A stretch of 64,000 bases of DNA from Phenylobacterium haematophilum. GTDB lineage: Bacteria; Pseudomonadota; Alphaproteobacteria; Caulobacterales; Caulobacteraceae. The notes below the pieces were generated by a model that made no database searches, was not told the origin of the DNA, and saw only the letters and a list, made by a program, of their open reading frames with translations. Shown piece after piece: positions 17,164-27,337 of this stretch. The stretch's first letter is position 1; each line of letters starts with the position of its first letter. The stretch spans positions 1,091,433 to 1,155,432 of the forward strand of contig NZ_JACIDK010000001.1 of assembly GCF_014196295.1 (NCBI RefSeq), read 5' to 3'. Both the position numbers and the translations under genes were made by a program.

Positions 17164-19827
17164 ATGAACCTTCTCGTCGTCGAGAGTCCGGCCAAGGCCA
17201 AGACCATCAACAAGTACCTGGGGGCGGACTACACGGTCCTGGCCTCATACGGCCATGTCCGCGATCTTCCGGCCAAGGACGGATCGGTAAAGCCCGACGA
17301 GGACTTCGCCATGTCCTGGGACGTCGACGCCAAGGCCGCCAAGCGGCTGAGCGACATCGCCGAGGCGGCCAAGAAGTCCGACCGCATCATCCTGGCCACT
17401 GACCCCGACCGTGAGGGCGAGGCGATCTCCTGGCACGTCCTGGAGGTCCTGCAGAAGAAAAAGGTCCTGAAGGACAAGAAGGTCGAGCGGGTGGTGTTCA
17501 ACGCCATCACCAAGTCGGCCGTGACCGAGGCGATGAAGTCGCCGCGGGCCATCGATATGGAGCTGGTCGAGGCCTATCTGGCCCGCCGGGCGCTGGACTA
17601 CCTGGTCGGCTTCACCCTTTCGCCGGTGCTCTGGCGCAAGCTGCCGGGCTCTCGCTCGGCCGGCCGCGTGCAGTCGGTGGCGCTGCGCCTGGTCGTGGAC
17701 CGCGAGCTCGAGATCGAACGCTTCAAGACCCAGGAATACTGGACCGTCGAGGCCGACGTCTCGGCCGGCGCCGAGCCGTTCCTGGCCCGCATGGTGAAGC
17801 ACGAGGGCAAGCGGCTCTCCAAGTTCGACCTCGGCAACGAGGCCAGCGCCCACGCCGCCAAGGCCGCGGTCGAGGCCGCGACCTTCACGGTCGCCGCGGT
17901 CGAGAAGAAGCCGGGCCGGCGCTCGCCTCCCCCGCCGTTCACCACCTCGACCCTGCAGCAGGAAGCGGCCCGCAAGCTCGGCTTCTCGGCCCAGCGCACC
18001 ATGCAAGCGGCCCAGAAGCTGTACGAAGGCATCGACATCGGCGGCGAGACCGTCGGTCTGATCACCTACATGCGGACCGACGGCGTGCAGGCTGCGCCCG
18101 AGGCGCTGGATGAAGCGCGCATCGTGATCGGCGGCGTCTACGGCAAGGAATACGTTCCCGAGACCGCCCGCATCTACAAGACCAAGGCCAAGAACGCTCA
18201 GGAGGCGCACGAAGCCATCCGCCCCACCAGCCTGGCCCGCAACCCCGGCTCGCTGCGGCTGGAAAGCGACCTCGGGCGGCTCTACGAGCTGATCTGGAAG
18301 CGGATGATCGCCTCGCAGATGGAGTCGGCGCGTATCGAGCGCACGACGATCGAGCTGGAGAGCGACGATAGCAAGACCGGCCTGCGCGCCACCGGCCAGG
18401 TCGTGCTCTTCGACGGCTATCTGGCGGTCTACGAGGAAGGCCGCGACGACGCCGACGACGAGGAAGGCGGCCGCCTGCCGCAGGTCAGCGAAGGCGCTTC
18501 GGCCCGGGTGATCGCCGCGCGGTCCGACCAGCACTTCACCGAACCGCCCCCGCGCTACTCGGAAGCCAGTCTGGTCAAGAAGATGGAAGAGCTGGGAATC
18601 GGCCGCCCCTCCACCTACGCCTCGGTGCTGACCGTGCTGCGCGACCGCGAATACGTGCGCATGGACAAGAACCGGTTCGTACCTGAGGACAAGGGTCGCC
18701 TGGTCACCGCGTTCCTTGAGCAGTTCTTCTCGCGCTACGTCGAATATGATTTCACGGCCGCGCTCGAAGAGAAGCTCGACCTCGTCTCATCCGGCGACAT
18801 GGACTGGAAGGCGCTGCTGCGCGAGTTCTGGCAGGACTTCCACGCGGCCGTCGGCGAGATCGCCGAACTGCGCGTCACCAACGTCCTCGACGCCCTAAAC
18901 GAAGCCCTGGGCCCGCACATCTTCCCGGCCAAGGAAGACGGCTCCGATCCGCGCGCCTGCCCGACCTGCGGGACCGGCCGCCTGTCGCTGAAGACCGGCA
19001 AGTTCGGGGCCTTCATCGGCTGCTCGAACTATCCGGAGTGCCGCTTCACCCGCCAACTCGCCCAGTCGGACGACGAGGCGGCCCAGGAAAGCGGCGACCG
19101 CGAGCTGGGCGTCGACCCGGTGACCGGCGAGACGGTGTTCCTGAAGGCCGGCCGCTTCGGCCCCTACGTCCAGCTCGGCGAGACCGACAAGCCCAAGCGC
19201 TCCAGCCTGCCCAAGGGCTGGTCGGCAGCGGCCATGGACCTGGAAAAGGCGCTGCGGCTCCTGCGGCTGCCGCGCGAAGTCGGCGCGCACCCGGAGGACG
19301 GCGGCATGATCACCGCCGGCATTGGCCGGTTCGGGCCGTTCGTGCTGCACAACGGCACCTACGCCAACTTGCCGAACGTCGATGAGGTGTTCGAGGTCGG
19401 CCTGAACCGCGCGGTCGCCCTGCTGGCCGAGAAGCGGGCCGGCGGCGGGCGTCCGGGCCGCGGCGAGGCCGCCGCGCTGAAGGACCTGGGCGCGCACCCG
19501 GCCGACGGCGCGCCAGTGAAGGTGCTGGCGGGCCGCTACGGCCCGTACATCAAGCACGGCTCGACCAACGCCAATATCCCGAAGGGCAAGGACCCGCAGG
19601 AGATCACCCTTGAAGAAGCGGTCGCCCTGATCGCCGAACGCGAGGCCAAGGGCGGCGGCAAGAAGAAGGGCAAGGCCGCGGCCAAGCCGAAGGCCGAGAA
19701 GGCTCCGGCCAAGAAGGCCGCGACGGTGAAAAAAGCCGCAGCCAAAAAGCCGGCTGCGAAGAAAGCCGCCAAGGTTGAGGGCGAGCCCGCTCCAGCCGAC
19801 GGCGCTGCACCTTGGGACGACGAGTGA
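17164..19827 (+). CDS. topA: DNA topoisomerase I
   Basis: An 887-residue type IA topoisomerase that relaxes negative supercoils. The Toprim domain is at residues 1-~130 (VESPAKAKTI; DPDREGEAISWH). The active Tyr302 lies in ITYMRTDG. One C4 zinc finger starts at Cys599 (CPTCGTGRLS...CSNYPEC). Then come several short C-terminal repeat modules with GRFGPYVQ/GRYGPYIKHG and a Lys/Ala-rich tail. This layout is standard for alphaproteobacteria. ATG 17164 is chosen because the conserved MNLLVVESPAKAK begins there; an upstream in-frame TTG is not needed. Confidence 0.97.
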   Translation: MNLLVVESPAKAKTINKYLGADYTVLASYGHVRDLPAKDGSVKPDEDFAMSWDVDAKAAKRLSDIAEAAKKSDRIILATDPDREGEAISWHVLEVLQKKKVLKDKKVERVVFNAITKSAVTEAMKSPRAIDMELVEAYLARRALDYLVGFTLSPVLWRKLPGSRSAGRVQSVALRLVVDRELEIERFKTQEYWTVEADVSAGAEPFLARMVKHEGKRLSKFDLGNEASAHAAKAAVEAATFTVAAVEKKPGRRSPPPPFTTSTLQQEAARKLGFSAQRTMQAAQKLYEGIDIGGETVGLITYMRTDGVQAAPEALDEARIVIGGVYGKEYVPETARIYKTKAKNAQEAHEAIRPTSLARNPGSLRLESDLGRLYELIWKRMIASQMESARIERTTIELESDDSKTGLRATGQVVLFDGYLAVYEEGRDDADDEEGGRLPQVSEGASARVIAARSDQHFTEPPPRYSEASLVKKMEELGIGRPSTYASVLTVLRDREYVRMDKNRFVPEDKGRLVTAFLEQFFSRYVEYDFTAALEEKLDLVSSGDMDWKALLREFWQDFHAAVGEIAELRVTNVLDALNEALGPHIFPAKEDGSDPRACPTCGTGRLSLKTGKFGAFIGCSNYPECRFTRQLAQSDDEAAQESGDRELGVDPVTGETVFLKAGRFGPYVQLGETDKPKRSSLPKGWSAAAMDLEKALRLLRLPREVGAHPEDGGMITAGIGRFGPFVLHNGTYANLPNVDEVFEVGLNRAVALLAEKRAGGGRPGRGEAAALKDLGAHPADGAPVKVLAGRYGPYIKHGSTNANIPKGKDPQEITLEEAVALIAEREAKGGGKKKGKAAAKPKAEKAPAKKAATVKKAAAKKPAAKKAAKVEGEPAPADGAAPWDDE

Positions 19828-19830
19828 CGG

Positions 19831-19853
19831 CGGGGACCAAATCCCCGCCACCG
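19831..19853 (+). terminator. Weak hairpin after topA
   Basis: GGCGGGGA and TCCCCGCC pair around a 5-base loop directly after the topA stop. There is no T-run, so termination strength is doubtful and rnr may be read through. Confidence 0.4.
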
Positions 19854-19881
19854 CGAGCTGATTCCTGCGTTACAAGGCGGG

Positions 19882-22188
19882 ATGGCTAAAGCCCGCATTC
19901 CGAAGTCCGCCCGTTTCACCGCCAAGTCCGTCCGGCCGCCCCAAGGGCTGCCGGATCGCGAGACCTTGCTGAAGTTCATCCGCGAAGCGGGCGAGACCGA
20001 CAAGGCCGACATGGCCAAAGCGTTCGGCCTGAAGGGCGCCGACCGCCGCGCCCTTCGCGACATGGTCAAGCAGCTGCAGGCCGAGGGTGCGCTGGGCAAG
20101 CGCGGCCGCAAGGGCTTTTCCGAGTCTGGCGCCCTGCCCGAGGTCGGCGTCGTAGACGTGGTCGAGCGCGATCCGGACGGCGAACTGCTGGTCAAGCTGA
20201 CCAAGGGCGAAGACGCGCCGCTGGTGCGGCTGGCCCCGGACCGCGCCGGCGCGATCGGCGGCGCACCGGGCCTGGGCGACCGGCTGCTGGTGCGCTTCGA
20301 AGCCCTCGAGAACGGCGAGACCGAGGCCCGGGTCATCAAGCGCCTGGGCCAGAGCGCTCACCGGATTCTCGGCGTCGTCCGCAAGGCCAACAAGCAGGTC
20401 CGGGTCGAGCCTGTCGACCGTCGTTCGAAGGAAAGCCTGACCCTGGTTCCGGCCGAGGCGGCCAACCTGCACGACGGCGACTTGGTGCTGGCGCAAGTGA
20501 CCGTCGAGGTCCGCTATGGGCCCAAACGCGGCAAGGTGTTGGAGGTGGTCGGCCGCGAGGATCAGCCGCGCGCCGCCTCGCTGATCGCCATCCACAGCCA
20601 CGGCATTCCGACCGGCTTCAGCCAGGACGCCGAAGCCGAGGCCGAAGCGGCCCAGGAGCCGACGCTGAAGGCCCGAGAGGACCTGCGCGCAGTGCCGCTG
20701 ATCACCATCGATCCGCCGGACGCCCGAGACCACGACGACGCGGTCTTTGCCGAACCCGACACCGATCCCAAGAACGAGGGCGGCTGGATCGTCTGGGTCG
20801 CGATCGCCGACGTCGCCGCCTATGTCCGGCCAAATTCGGCCCTCGACAAGGAAGCGCGCGACAAAGGCAATTCAACCTACTTCCCGGACCGTGTCGAGCC
20901 GATGCTGCCGGAGCGGCTGTCGGCCGGTCTCTGCTCGCTGCGGCAGGGTGAGAACCGCGCCTGCATGGCCGTGCGGATGGTGTTTGGGGCCGACGGCCGC
21001 AAGCGCTCGCACAAGTTCGTCCGCGGCCTGATGCGCTCTGCCGCCAAGCTGTCCTACGAGCAGGCTCAGCGGGCGATCGACGGGTTCCCGGACGACCAGA
21101 CCAACCCGCTGCTGGCGCCGATCCTGAAGCCGCTCTGGGCCGCCTACGAGACGATGCTGAAGGGGCGCAAGGCGCGTTCGCCGCTGGCGATCGAGAGCCA
21201 GGAGCGCAAGATCGTGCTCAATGCCGAGGGAGAGGTCACCTCGATCACCCCGCGCGCCTCGCTGGAGGCGCACAGGCTGATCGAGGAGATGATGGTCCAG
21301 GCCAATGTCTGCGCCGCCGAGACGCTGGAGCAGAAGAAGAGCCCGCTGGTCTACCGGGTCCACGATGCGCCGAGCCAGGAGAAGGTCCAGTCGCTGGCCG
21401 AGTTCCTACAGACCATCGGCATCGCGTGGAATAAGGGCGAGGCGCCGCGAACCGACCGGTTCAACAAGCTATTGGGCGAGACCCGCGAGGGGCCGCATGC
21501 CGAAATCGTCAACGAGGTGGTGCTGCGCACCCAGATGCAGGCGATCTACTCGACCGAGAACATCGGGCACTTCGGCCTGAACCTGGACCGTTATGCGCAC
21601 TTCACCTCGCCGATCCGCCGCTATGCGGATCTGGTCGTGCATCGGGCGCTGATCCGCGCTCTAGGCCTGGGCGACGATGGCCTGACCGATCGCGACATCG
21701 CGCAGATGAAGGACACCGCCGAGCGGATCACCGGCACCGAGCGCCGGTCGATGGCCGCCGAGCGCGACGCCACCGACCGCTATGTCGCCGCCTTCCTTGC
21801 CGACCGCGTGGGCGCCGAGTTCGCGGGCCGGATCACTGGTGTGACGCGCTTTGGCCTGTTTATCCGGTTGGAGGAGACCGGGGCGGACGGCCTGGTCCCG
21901 GTCTCCAGCCTCGGCGGCGAGTTCTTCGTCCACGACGACAAGGCCCACGCCCTTGTGGGCGAGCGGACAGGTCGCCGCTGGCCGCTCGGCATGCGGGTGC
22001 AGGTCGAGCTGAAGGAAGCTACGCCGATCACCGGCGGTCTGCTGTTCGAGATGATCAGCGATCCCCTGCCCGTCGATCCGACCGCGCCGCGTCCGCGGCT
22101 CGGCGTGCGGGGGCGCGCGCCATTTACGGGTCCGAAACGCGGCGGCGGCGCCGGCAAGGCGCCGCCGAAGCGCGGGAAGCGCCGCTAG
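19882..22188 (+). CDS. rnr: Ribonuclease R
   Basis: A 768-residue 3'-5' exoribonuclease of the RNB family that degrades structured RNA. An N-terminal winged-helix-like region (residues ~25-90) and cold-shock-like barrels precede the RNB domain. The metal-binding Asp cluster is in DPPDARDHDDAVF (~276-288), and HFTSPIRRYADLVVHR lies at ~574-589. The S1 domain is at ~650-730 (GAEFAGRITGVTRFGLFIRL). The tail is Lys/Gly-rich. The gene starts 54 bp after topA and may be in the same unit. Confidence 0.96.
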   Translation: MAKARIPKSARFTAKSVRPPQGLPDRETLLKFIREAGETDKADMAKAFGLKGADRRALRDMVKQLQAEGALGKRGRKGFSESGALPEVGVVDVVERDPDGELLVKLTKGEDAPLVRLAPDRAGAIGGAPGLGDRLLVRFEALENGETEARVIKRLGQSAHRILGVVRKANKQVRVEPVDRRSKESLTLVPAEAANLHDGDLVLAQVTVEVRYGPKRGKVLEVVGREDQPRAASLIAIHSHGIPTGFSQDAEAEAEAAQEPTLKAREDLRAVPLITIDPPDARDHDDAVFAEPDTDPKNEGGWIVWVAIADVAAYVRPNSALDKEARDKGNSTYFPDRVEPMLPERLSAGLCSLRQGENRACMAVRMVFGADGRKRSHKFVRGLMRSAAKLSYEQAQRAIDGFPDDQTNPLLAPILKPLWAAYETMLKGRKARSPLAIESQERKIVLNAEGEVTSITPRASLEAHRLIEEMMVQANVCAAETLEQKKSPLVYRVHDAPSQEKVQSLAEFLQTIGIAWNKGEAPRTDRFNKLLGETREGPHAEIVNEVVLRTQMQAIYSTENIGHFGLNLDRYAHFTSPIRRYADLVVHRALIRALGLGDDGLTDRDIAQMKDTAERITGTERRSMAAERDATDRYVAAFLADRVGAEFAGRITGVTRFGLFIRLEETGADGLVPVSSLGGEFFVHDDKAHALVGERTGRRWPLGMRVQVELKEATPITGGLLFEMISDPLPVDPTAPRPRLGVRGRAPFTGPKRGGGAGKAPPKRGKRR

Positions 22189-22371
22189 GCCTTGGCGCCT
22201 GGTGTCCCGTGCGTCAGCGCGTGTCTCCGCCTCCGGTTTACCCGTCCCTGCGGTGAAGGTTGTTCACCAGATCATGCGTGACCGGATCGCCTCGGCGTTT
22301 CGGCATCTCAAACATCGCCCTCGCGGTCGGAGGAATGGGCTAGTCTTCATCTCAACACACGAGGAGGCGCG

Positions 22372-24060
22372 ATGTACGACACCCCAGTCCCGCCGACCGG
22401 CGCTCAGGCGGTCCCGGACAGCCGCGGCCTCAATCTCTATCGCGCCGATCCCGACCTCCAACGGCTGGCCGAGCTCTACCTCCCCGGCGGCCTGGCTTCG
22501 CACCTGAAGCCTCATCTCGACCGGCTGGGCGGCTTGGCCGGCGGCGAACTCGACGAACTGGCCGGCGTCGCCGACCGCAACCCGCCGGTCCTACGCCCGC
22601 GCACCCGGCGCGGCGAGGACGCCCAGAGCATCGACTATCACCCGGCCTATAGGCAGCTCGAGCAGGCGGCGTTCGGCGACTACGGCCTGGCGGCGTTGTC
22701 GCACCGGCCTGGCGTGCTGGGTTGGAACGCGCCAATGCCGGCGGCCGCCAAATACGTGATCACCTATCTGTTCGTGCAGGCCGAGTTCGGCCTGTGCTGT
22801 CCGGTCAGCATGACCGACAGCCTGATACGGACCCTGCGCAAGTTCGGCTCTGAGGAGCTGATTGCGCGCTACCTGCCGGCCCTGACCAGCCAGGATCTCG
22901 ACGTCCTGAACCAGGGCGCGATGTTCATGACCGAACAGGGCGCAGGGTCCGACGTCGGCGCAACCGTGGTCACCGCTTCACCAAAGCCCGATGGCACCTG
23001 GACGCTGAGCGGCGAGAAATGGTTCTGCTCCAATGCCGACGCCGAACTCGCCATGGTGCTGGCCCGGCGCGAAGGCGGTGAGCCAGGGCTGAAGGGCGTA
23101 TCGCTTTTCCTGTTGCCGCGCACGCTGCCCGACGGGACGGCGAACCGCTATCGGATCGTGCGGCTGAAGGACAAGCTGGGCACGAAGTCGATGGCCAGCG
23201 GTGAGATCTCGCTGGAAGGCGCCACCGCCTGGCTGGTCGGCGATCCCGCCGCCGGCTTCAAGCAGATGGCCGACATGGTCAACAACTCGCGCCTGTCGAA
23301 CGGGGTTCGCGCTGCCGGCCTGATGCGCCGGGCCGCCACCGAGGCGCTATATATCGCCCATCGGCGCGAAGCGTTCGGCAAGCGGCTGATCGAGATGCCG
23401 CTGATGCGTCGCCAACTGTTGAAGATGATCATGCCGGCCGAGCAGGGCCGGAGCATGATGTTCCAGACCGCCGAGGCGCTACGCCGCTCCGACGGCGGCG
23501 AGAAGGCTGCCTATCCGCTGCTGCGCATCCTCACGCCGCTGATCAAGTTCCGCGCCTGCCGCGACGCGCGCAAGGTGACCGGCGACGCCATGGAGGTGCG
23601 CGGCGGCTGCGGCTACATTGAGGAATGGTCCGACGCGCGGCTGGTGCGCGACGCCCATCTTGGCAGCATCTGGGAGGGGACGAGCAATATCGTGGCCCTG
23701 GACGTCATCCGCGCCGCCCAGCGCGAGGGCTCGCTGCCGGTGCTGCGCGCGCATGTCGCCGGCCTTTGCGCAGATAGCGACGCGCCAGACACGCTGATGC
23801 CGGCGCTTGACCGGGCCATCGCCCTCGCCGAAGCGGCGAAGGGCGATGTCGCCCAAACCCGGCAGGCCGCCAGCGCGCTCTACCACCTGACCTCCGCCGC
23901 GGCCCTGGCGTGGGAAGCGCGGCGGCTGGGCGCACCGCATCGCCTGGCCCTCGCGCGGGGGGTGCTGGCGCACCGCGTCCTGCCGCACGATCCGCTGGCG
24001 GCGACCCCGGCCGAAGATCCCGACCTGGCGCCGCTGCTGGCCGATCCCGGCGCCGGTTAG
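22372..24060 (+). CDS. Acyl-CoA dehydrogenase family protein, AidB-like
   Basis: A 562-residue flavoprotein, longer than ordinary acyl-CoA dehydrogenases (~380) and close to AidB. FAD-binding residues are in FMTEQGAGSDVGAT and EKWFCSNADAELAMVLAR. The C-terminal domain has RGGCGYIEEWSDARLVRDAHLGSIWEGTSNI, the AidB/isovaleryl type. AidB of E. coli is part of the adaptive response to alkylation and binds DNA; whether this homologue shares that role is not known. GAGGAGG precedes the ATG. It ends in a 4-base overlap with the convergent antiporter gene. Confidence 0.9.
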   Translation: MYDTPVPPTGAQAVPDSRGLNLYRADPDLQRLAELYLPGGLASHLKPHLDRLGGLAGGELDELAGVADRNPPVLRPRTRRGEDAQSIDYHPAYRQLEQAAFGDYGLAALSHRPGVLGWNAPMPAAAKYVITYLFVQAEFGLCCPVSMTDSLIRTLRKFGSEELIARYLPALTSQDLDVLNQGAMFMTEQGAGSDVGATVVTASPKPDGTWTLSGEKWFCSNADAELAMVLARREGGEPGLKGVSLFLLPRTLPDGTANRYRIVRLKDKLGTKSMASGEISLEGATAWLVGDPAAGFKQMADMVNNSRLSNGVRAAGLMRRAATEALYIAHRREAFGKRLIEMPLMRRQLLKMIMPAEQGRSMMFQTAEALRRSDGGEKAAYPLLRILTPLIKFRACRDARKVTGDAMEVRGGCGYIEEWSDARLVRDAHLGSIWEGTSNIVALDVIRAAQREGSLPVLRAHVAGLCADSDAPDTLMPALDRAIALAEAAKGDVAQTRQAASALYHLTSAAALAWEARRLGAPHRLALARGVLAHRVLPHDPLAATPAEDPDLAPLLADPGAG

Positions 24061-26030
24061 GCCGCAGCCGGCTGCAGCGCCGCCAGGAAGCCCTGCTTGG
24101 TCAGGGTGATGCGCTCCTGATCGAGATCGCGCACGCAGTCTTTGGCGCGCAGGGTCTCGGACGCGTGGTCGAGCCGCTCGGCGTTGTAGCCCCGCAGCAC
24201 CGCGGCCTCATGCACGGCCGCCCAGGAGATCGCCTCCCCGGGCCAGATGTCGAAGCTCCGGACAGCCGCCAGCACGGCGCGCTCGGCATCGTCGAGGATC
24301 AGCAGACGCGGCGCGCCGGCGGCGAACTCGACCACCTCGCCGGCAGGCTCGGCGGTCTCGCCGGCAGGGACCTCGTCCTCAAGCATGCCGCGGGCGATCT
24401 CCGCCTCGCCCATCACCACCCGATCAGCGCCGTGGGCTATGAGGTGGGCGGCTTCTGCGTCCGAGTGAGCGCGGGCGACGATTTCCAGCGTGGCGTTCGC
24501 CTTCCTGGCGTGGTCGACCACGCCGCCGCACTCGAAGCCGTCGGCGACCGCGACGTAAATGCGCACGGCCCGGGTGACGCCTGCGGCCTCAAGCACCCGC
24601 GTTTCGACCGCCGAACCGATGATCACCTCGTAGCCCTGCCCGGCCGCCTTGGCGGCGAACTCCGGCTCGGCCTCGACCAGCACGAACGGCTTTGACTGGC
24701 TCTTGAGTCCGGCGGCGACCGCCTGGCCGACGCGGCCATAGCCGACGACGATGATGTGCCCGCTGAGCGCAGTCGGCGCGAGGTCGTTGGCGGGCTCCGG
24801 TTCGGGGGCGGCGGGAGTCGGCGCCGCCGGCTCGACCGGCGCGGTCTTCGGCGCCCGCAGCGCCACGGCGAAGATCAGCGGGTTCAGCATGATCGAGATG
24901 ATCGCACCGGCCAGGATCAGGTCGCGGCCTTCCCGAGGCAGAATCTCAAGATCGACGCCCAGGCCAGCGAGAATGAACGAGAATTCGCCGATCTGGGCCA
25001 GGCTGGCGGCGACCGTAATCGCCGTCGTGTTCGAGCGCTTGAACAGCTTGAGGATTGCGTAGGCGGCCAGCGACTTGCCGATGATGACGATGGCCAGCAC
25101 CGCCAGCACTGTCAGCGGATTGGCGAGCACCACGAACGGGTTGAACAGCATCCCCACCGAGACGAAGAACAGCACGGCGAAGGCGTCGCGCAACGGCAGG
25201 GTCTCTTCGGCCGCGCGGTGGCTGAGCTCGGAGTCGGCGAGGATCATCCCGGCGAAGAACGCGCCGAGCGCGAACGAGACGCCGAACAGCATGGCCGCGC
25301 CGAACGCCACGCCCAGCGCGATCGCGAACACCGCCAGCCGGAAGAGCTCGCGCGAGCCGGTGTGCGCCACGTAATGCAGCAGCCAGGGCACCGCCCGGCG
25401 CGCCACGATCAGCATGAAGGCGACGAATCCGCCGACCTTCAGCAGGGTCAGGCCCAACGGCACGCCATAAGCGGTCAGCGGGTCGGCGGACCCCGCCCCG
25501 GATTTCATCGCTCCGGCCAGCGCCGGCAGCAGCACCAGGGCCAGGACCATGGCCAAGTCCTCGACGATCAGCCAGCCAACCGCGATCTTGCCGCGCTCGG
25601 TCTGCACCAGCCGCCGATCCTGCAACGCCCGCAATAGGACCACCGTCGAGGCCACCGACAACGCCAGGCCGAACACCAGGCCCGAGATCAGCGGCCAGCC
25701 GAGCAACGCCGAAAGAGCGATGCCGAGGACAGTCGCGACGCCCATCTGCGCCAGCGCCCCTGGCACGGCGATCTTGCGGACCGCCATCAGGTCCTTGACC
25801 GAGAAGTGCAGGCCCACCCCGAACATCAGCAGGATGACGCCGATCTCGGCCAACTCGTTGGCGATCTTCTGGTCGGCGACGTAGCCGGGCGTGAACGGAC
25901 CGACGATGACCCCCGCGAGCAGATACCCCACCAGCGGTGAAAGCCTCAGACGCTGCGCGAGCGCGCCGAGGGCGAATGCGGCCACGAGGCCCGCGACGAT
26001 GGTGGCGATCAGCGGCGTATGATGGGGCAT
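24057..26030 (-). CDS. KefB/YbaL-type monovalent cation:proton antiporter (CPA2) with RCK domain
   Basis: A 657-residue inner-membrane protein. About 12 hydrophobic segments in residues 1-395 carry GYLLAGVIVGPFTPG and the core ALALSVASTVVLLRAL. A Pro/Ala-rich linker (PAAPTPAAPEPEP) leads to an RCK_N Rossmann domain (HIIVVGYGRVGQAVAAGL, residues ~425-540) that binds nucleotide and gates transport. The last ~100 residues lack an obvious second known domain. The best start is ATG 26030, with GGAGG 4 bases upstream, rather than an upstream GTG. K+/H+ exchange is the usual function. Confidence 0.9.
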   Translation of the reverse strand: MPHHTPLIATIVAGLVAAFALGALAQRLRLSPLVGYLLAGVIVGPFTPGYVADQKIANELAEIGVILLMFGVGLHFSVKDLMAVRKIAVPGALAQMGVATVLGIALSALLGWPLISGLVFGLALSVASTVVLLRALQDRRLVQTERGKIAVGWLIVEDLAMVLALVLLPALAGAMKSGAGSADPLTAYGVPLGLTLLKVGGFVAFMLIVARRAVPWLLHYVAHTGSRELFRLAVFAIALGVAFGAAMLFGVSFALGAFFAGMILADSELSHRAAEETLPLRDAFAVLFFVSVGMLFNPFVVLANPLTVLAVLAIVIIGKSLAAYAILKLFKRSNTTAITVAASLAQIGEFSFILAGLGVDLEILPREGRDLILAGAIISIMLNPLIFAVALRAPKTAPVEPAAPTPAAPEPEPANDLAPTALSGHIIVVGYGRVGQAVAAGLKSQSKPFVLVEAEPEFAAKAAGQGYEVIIGSAVETRVLEAAGVTRAVRIYVAVADGFECGGVVDHARKANATLEIVARAHSDAEAAHLIAHGADRVVMGEAEIARGMLEDEVPAGETAEPAGEVVEFAAGAPRLLILDDAERAVLAAVRSFDIWPGEAISWAAVHEAAVLRGYNAERLDHASETLRAKDCVRDLDQERITLTKQGFLAALQPAAA

Positions 26031-26148
26031 GTGCCTCCGTGGAGAGTTGTCAGGGGTTCCCACCGTGGAAATTGCGGTCCGAAGCCCTCAGATCAACCAG
26101 AAATGATCACTCCGCCCGGACACATCGACGTCATCGCAGACGGTCGCG

Positions 26149-26835
26149 TCAGTTTTTGCCCGGCTCGGTGAGCGCCAGCAGCAGCCACGCCGCCAGCGCC
26201 CAGCTGGCGCCGAGAACCCACCCGCCCAGGACGTCGGTCGGCCAGTGCACGCCCAGATAGACGCGGCTGACCCCGACCCCGAGCACCGAGACGATCGCCA
26301 GGCCGTAAATCAGCGCCTTTGTCCGTCGCCGCGGCTCGACGCTCGCCACCACTGTCGCCAGGATCAGGAACACCGCCGCAGCCATTGCCGAATGGCCCGA
26401 AGGAAAACTGTGCGAGTAGGCGTAGCTGCCGTGCGCCACCAGGGCCGGCCGCTCCCGCTCGTAGAACGCCTTCAGCAGCTGGCTCGACGCCTGGGCGGCG
26501 ACGACAGTGGCGGCGAAGATCAGCGCCTCGCGCCGGCGCTGGTGGAAGACCAGCAGCAGGGTCGCAACGATCGTCAGCAGCGTCAGGACCGTGAAGCCAC
26601 CGAGCGCGGTGATGTCGCGGACCGCCTCCTCCAGCCAACTGGGGCCAAGCGGGTCCGACGGCTGGCCGGGCGTACGCAGCGCCAAAAGAAGCTCGCGATC
26701 GAGAGCGTCGGTCCCGCCCTCGGACACCTCCCCGGCCACGACCAGGAAAAGCCATGACGCTGCGGCCAGCGCCACCAGCAGCACCAGGGTGCGGGTCTCG
26801 AGCTTGCCGATCAGGGCTTTCAGGCGTTCGATCAT
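26149..26835 (-). CDS. PAP2 superfamily phosphatase, membrane bound
   Basis: A 228-residue protein with about six hydrophobic segments. The three phosphatase motifs are complete: KAFYERERP, PSGHSA and SRVYLGVHWPTD, with both catalytic His present. It probably removes phosphate from undecaprenyl pyrophosphate, phosphatidate or a similar lipid at the periplasmic face. The start at 26835 (MIERLKALIGKL) gives the usual length; the upstream extension is not hydrophobic and is opposite the divergent EamA gene's promoter region. Confidence 0.9.
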   Translation of the reverse strand: MIERLKALIGKLETRTLVLLVALAAASWLFLVVAGEVSEGGTDALDRELLLALRTPGQPSDPLGPSWLEEAVRDITALGGFTVLTLLTIVATLLLVFHQRRREALIFAATVVAAQASSQLLKAFYERERPALVAHGSYAYSHSFPSGHSAMAAAVFLILATVVASVEPRRRTKALIYGLAIVSVLGVGVSRVYLGVHWPTDVLGGWVLGASWALAAWLLLALTEPGKN

Positions 26836-26860
26836 GCCGCTTTCGCAAAAGGTTGGGTCG

Positions 26861-27289
26861 ATGACATCTTCATGGCAGCTTTGGGCTCTGCTGTCGGCCG
26901 GCTTTGCGGCCTTGACGGCGGTGTTCGCCAAGGTCGGGGTGGAGAACATCAACTCCGACTACGCGACCTTGATCCGCACCCTTGTGATCCTGGCGATCGC
27001 GGCGGCCATCGTCAGCGCGACCGGAGCCTGGAAACCCGCCGGCGCGGTCAGCCCGCGCACCTATCTGTTCCTGATCCTCTCCGGCGCGGCCACCGGCTTC
27101 TCCTGGCTTTGCTACTTCCGGGCGCTGAAACTGGGCGACGCCGCGCGGGTCGCGCCATTGGACAAGCTTAGCGTCGTGCTGGTCGCAGTGTTCGCCGCGA
27201 TCTTCCTCGGCGAACGCCTCTCGGGCGTGAGTTGGGCGGGCGTGGCGTTGATCGCGGCCGGCGCGGCGCTGGTCGCATATGGAGATTGA
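26861..27289 (+). CDS. Small EamA-family (DMT) membrane protein
   Basis: A 142-residue protein with five hydrophobic segments, corresponding to a single EamA half such as the YdzE type. Conserved pieces are LLSAGFAALTAVFAKVGVENI near the N-terminus and ALKLGDAARVAPLDKLSVVLVAVFAAIFLGERLS. Single-domain EamA proteins are thought to work as dimers; the substrate is unknown. The start codons of this gene and the divergent PAP2 gene are only 25 bp apart. Confidence 0.88.
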   Translation: MTSSWQLWALLSAGFAALTAVFAKVGVENINSDYATLIRTLVILAIAAAIVSATGAWKPAGAVSPRTYLFLILSGAATGFSWLCYFRALKLGDAARVAPLDKLSVVLVAVFAAIFLGERLSGVSWAGVALIAAGAALVAYGD

Positions 27290-27337
27290 CGCTACGTCGC
27301 CGTTCCCAGGACTCAGATCGAGTCATACAGTTGTTTC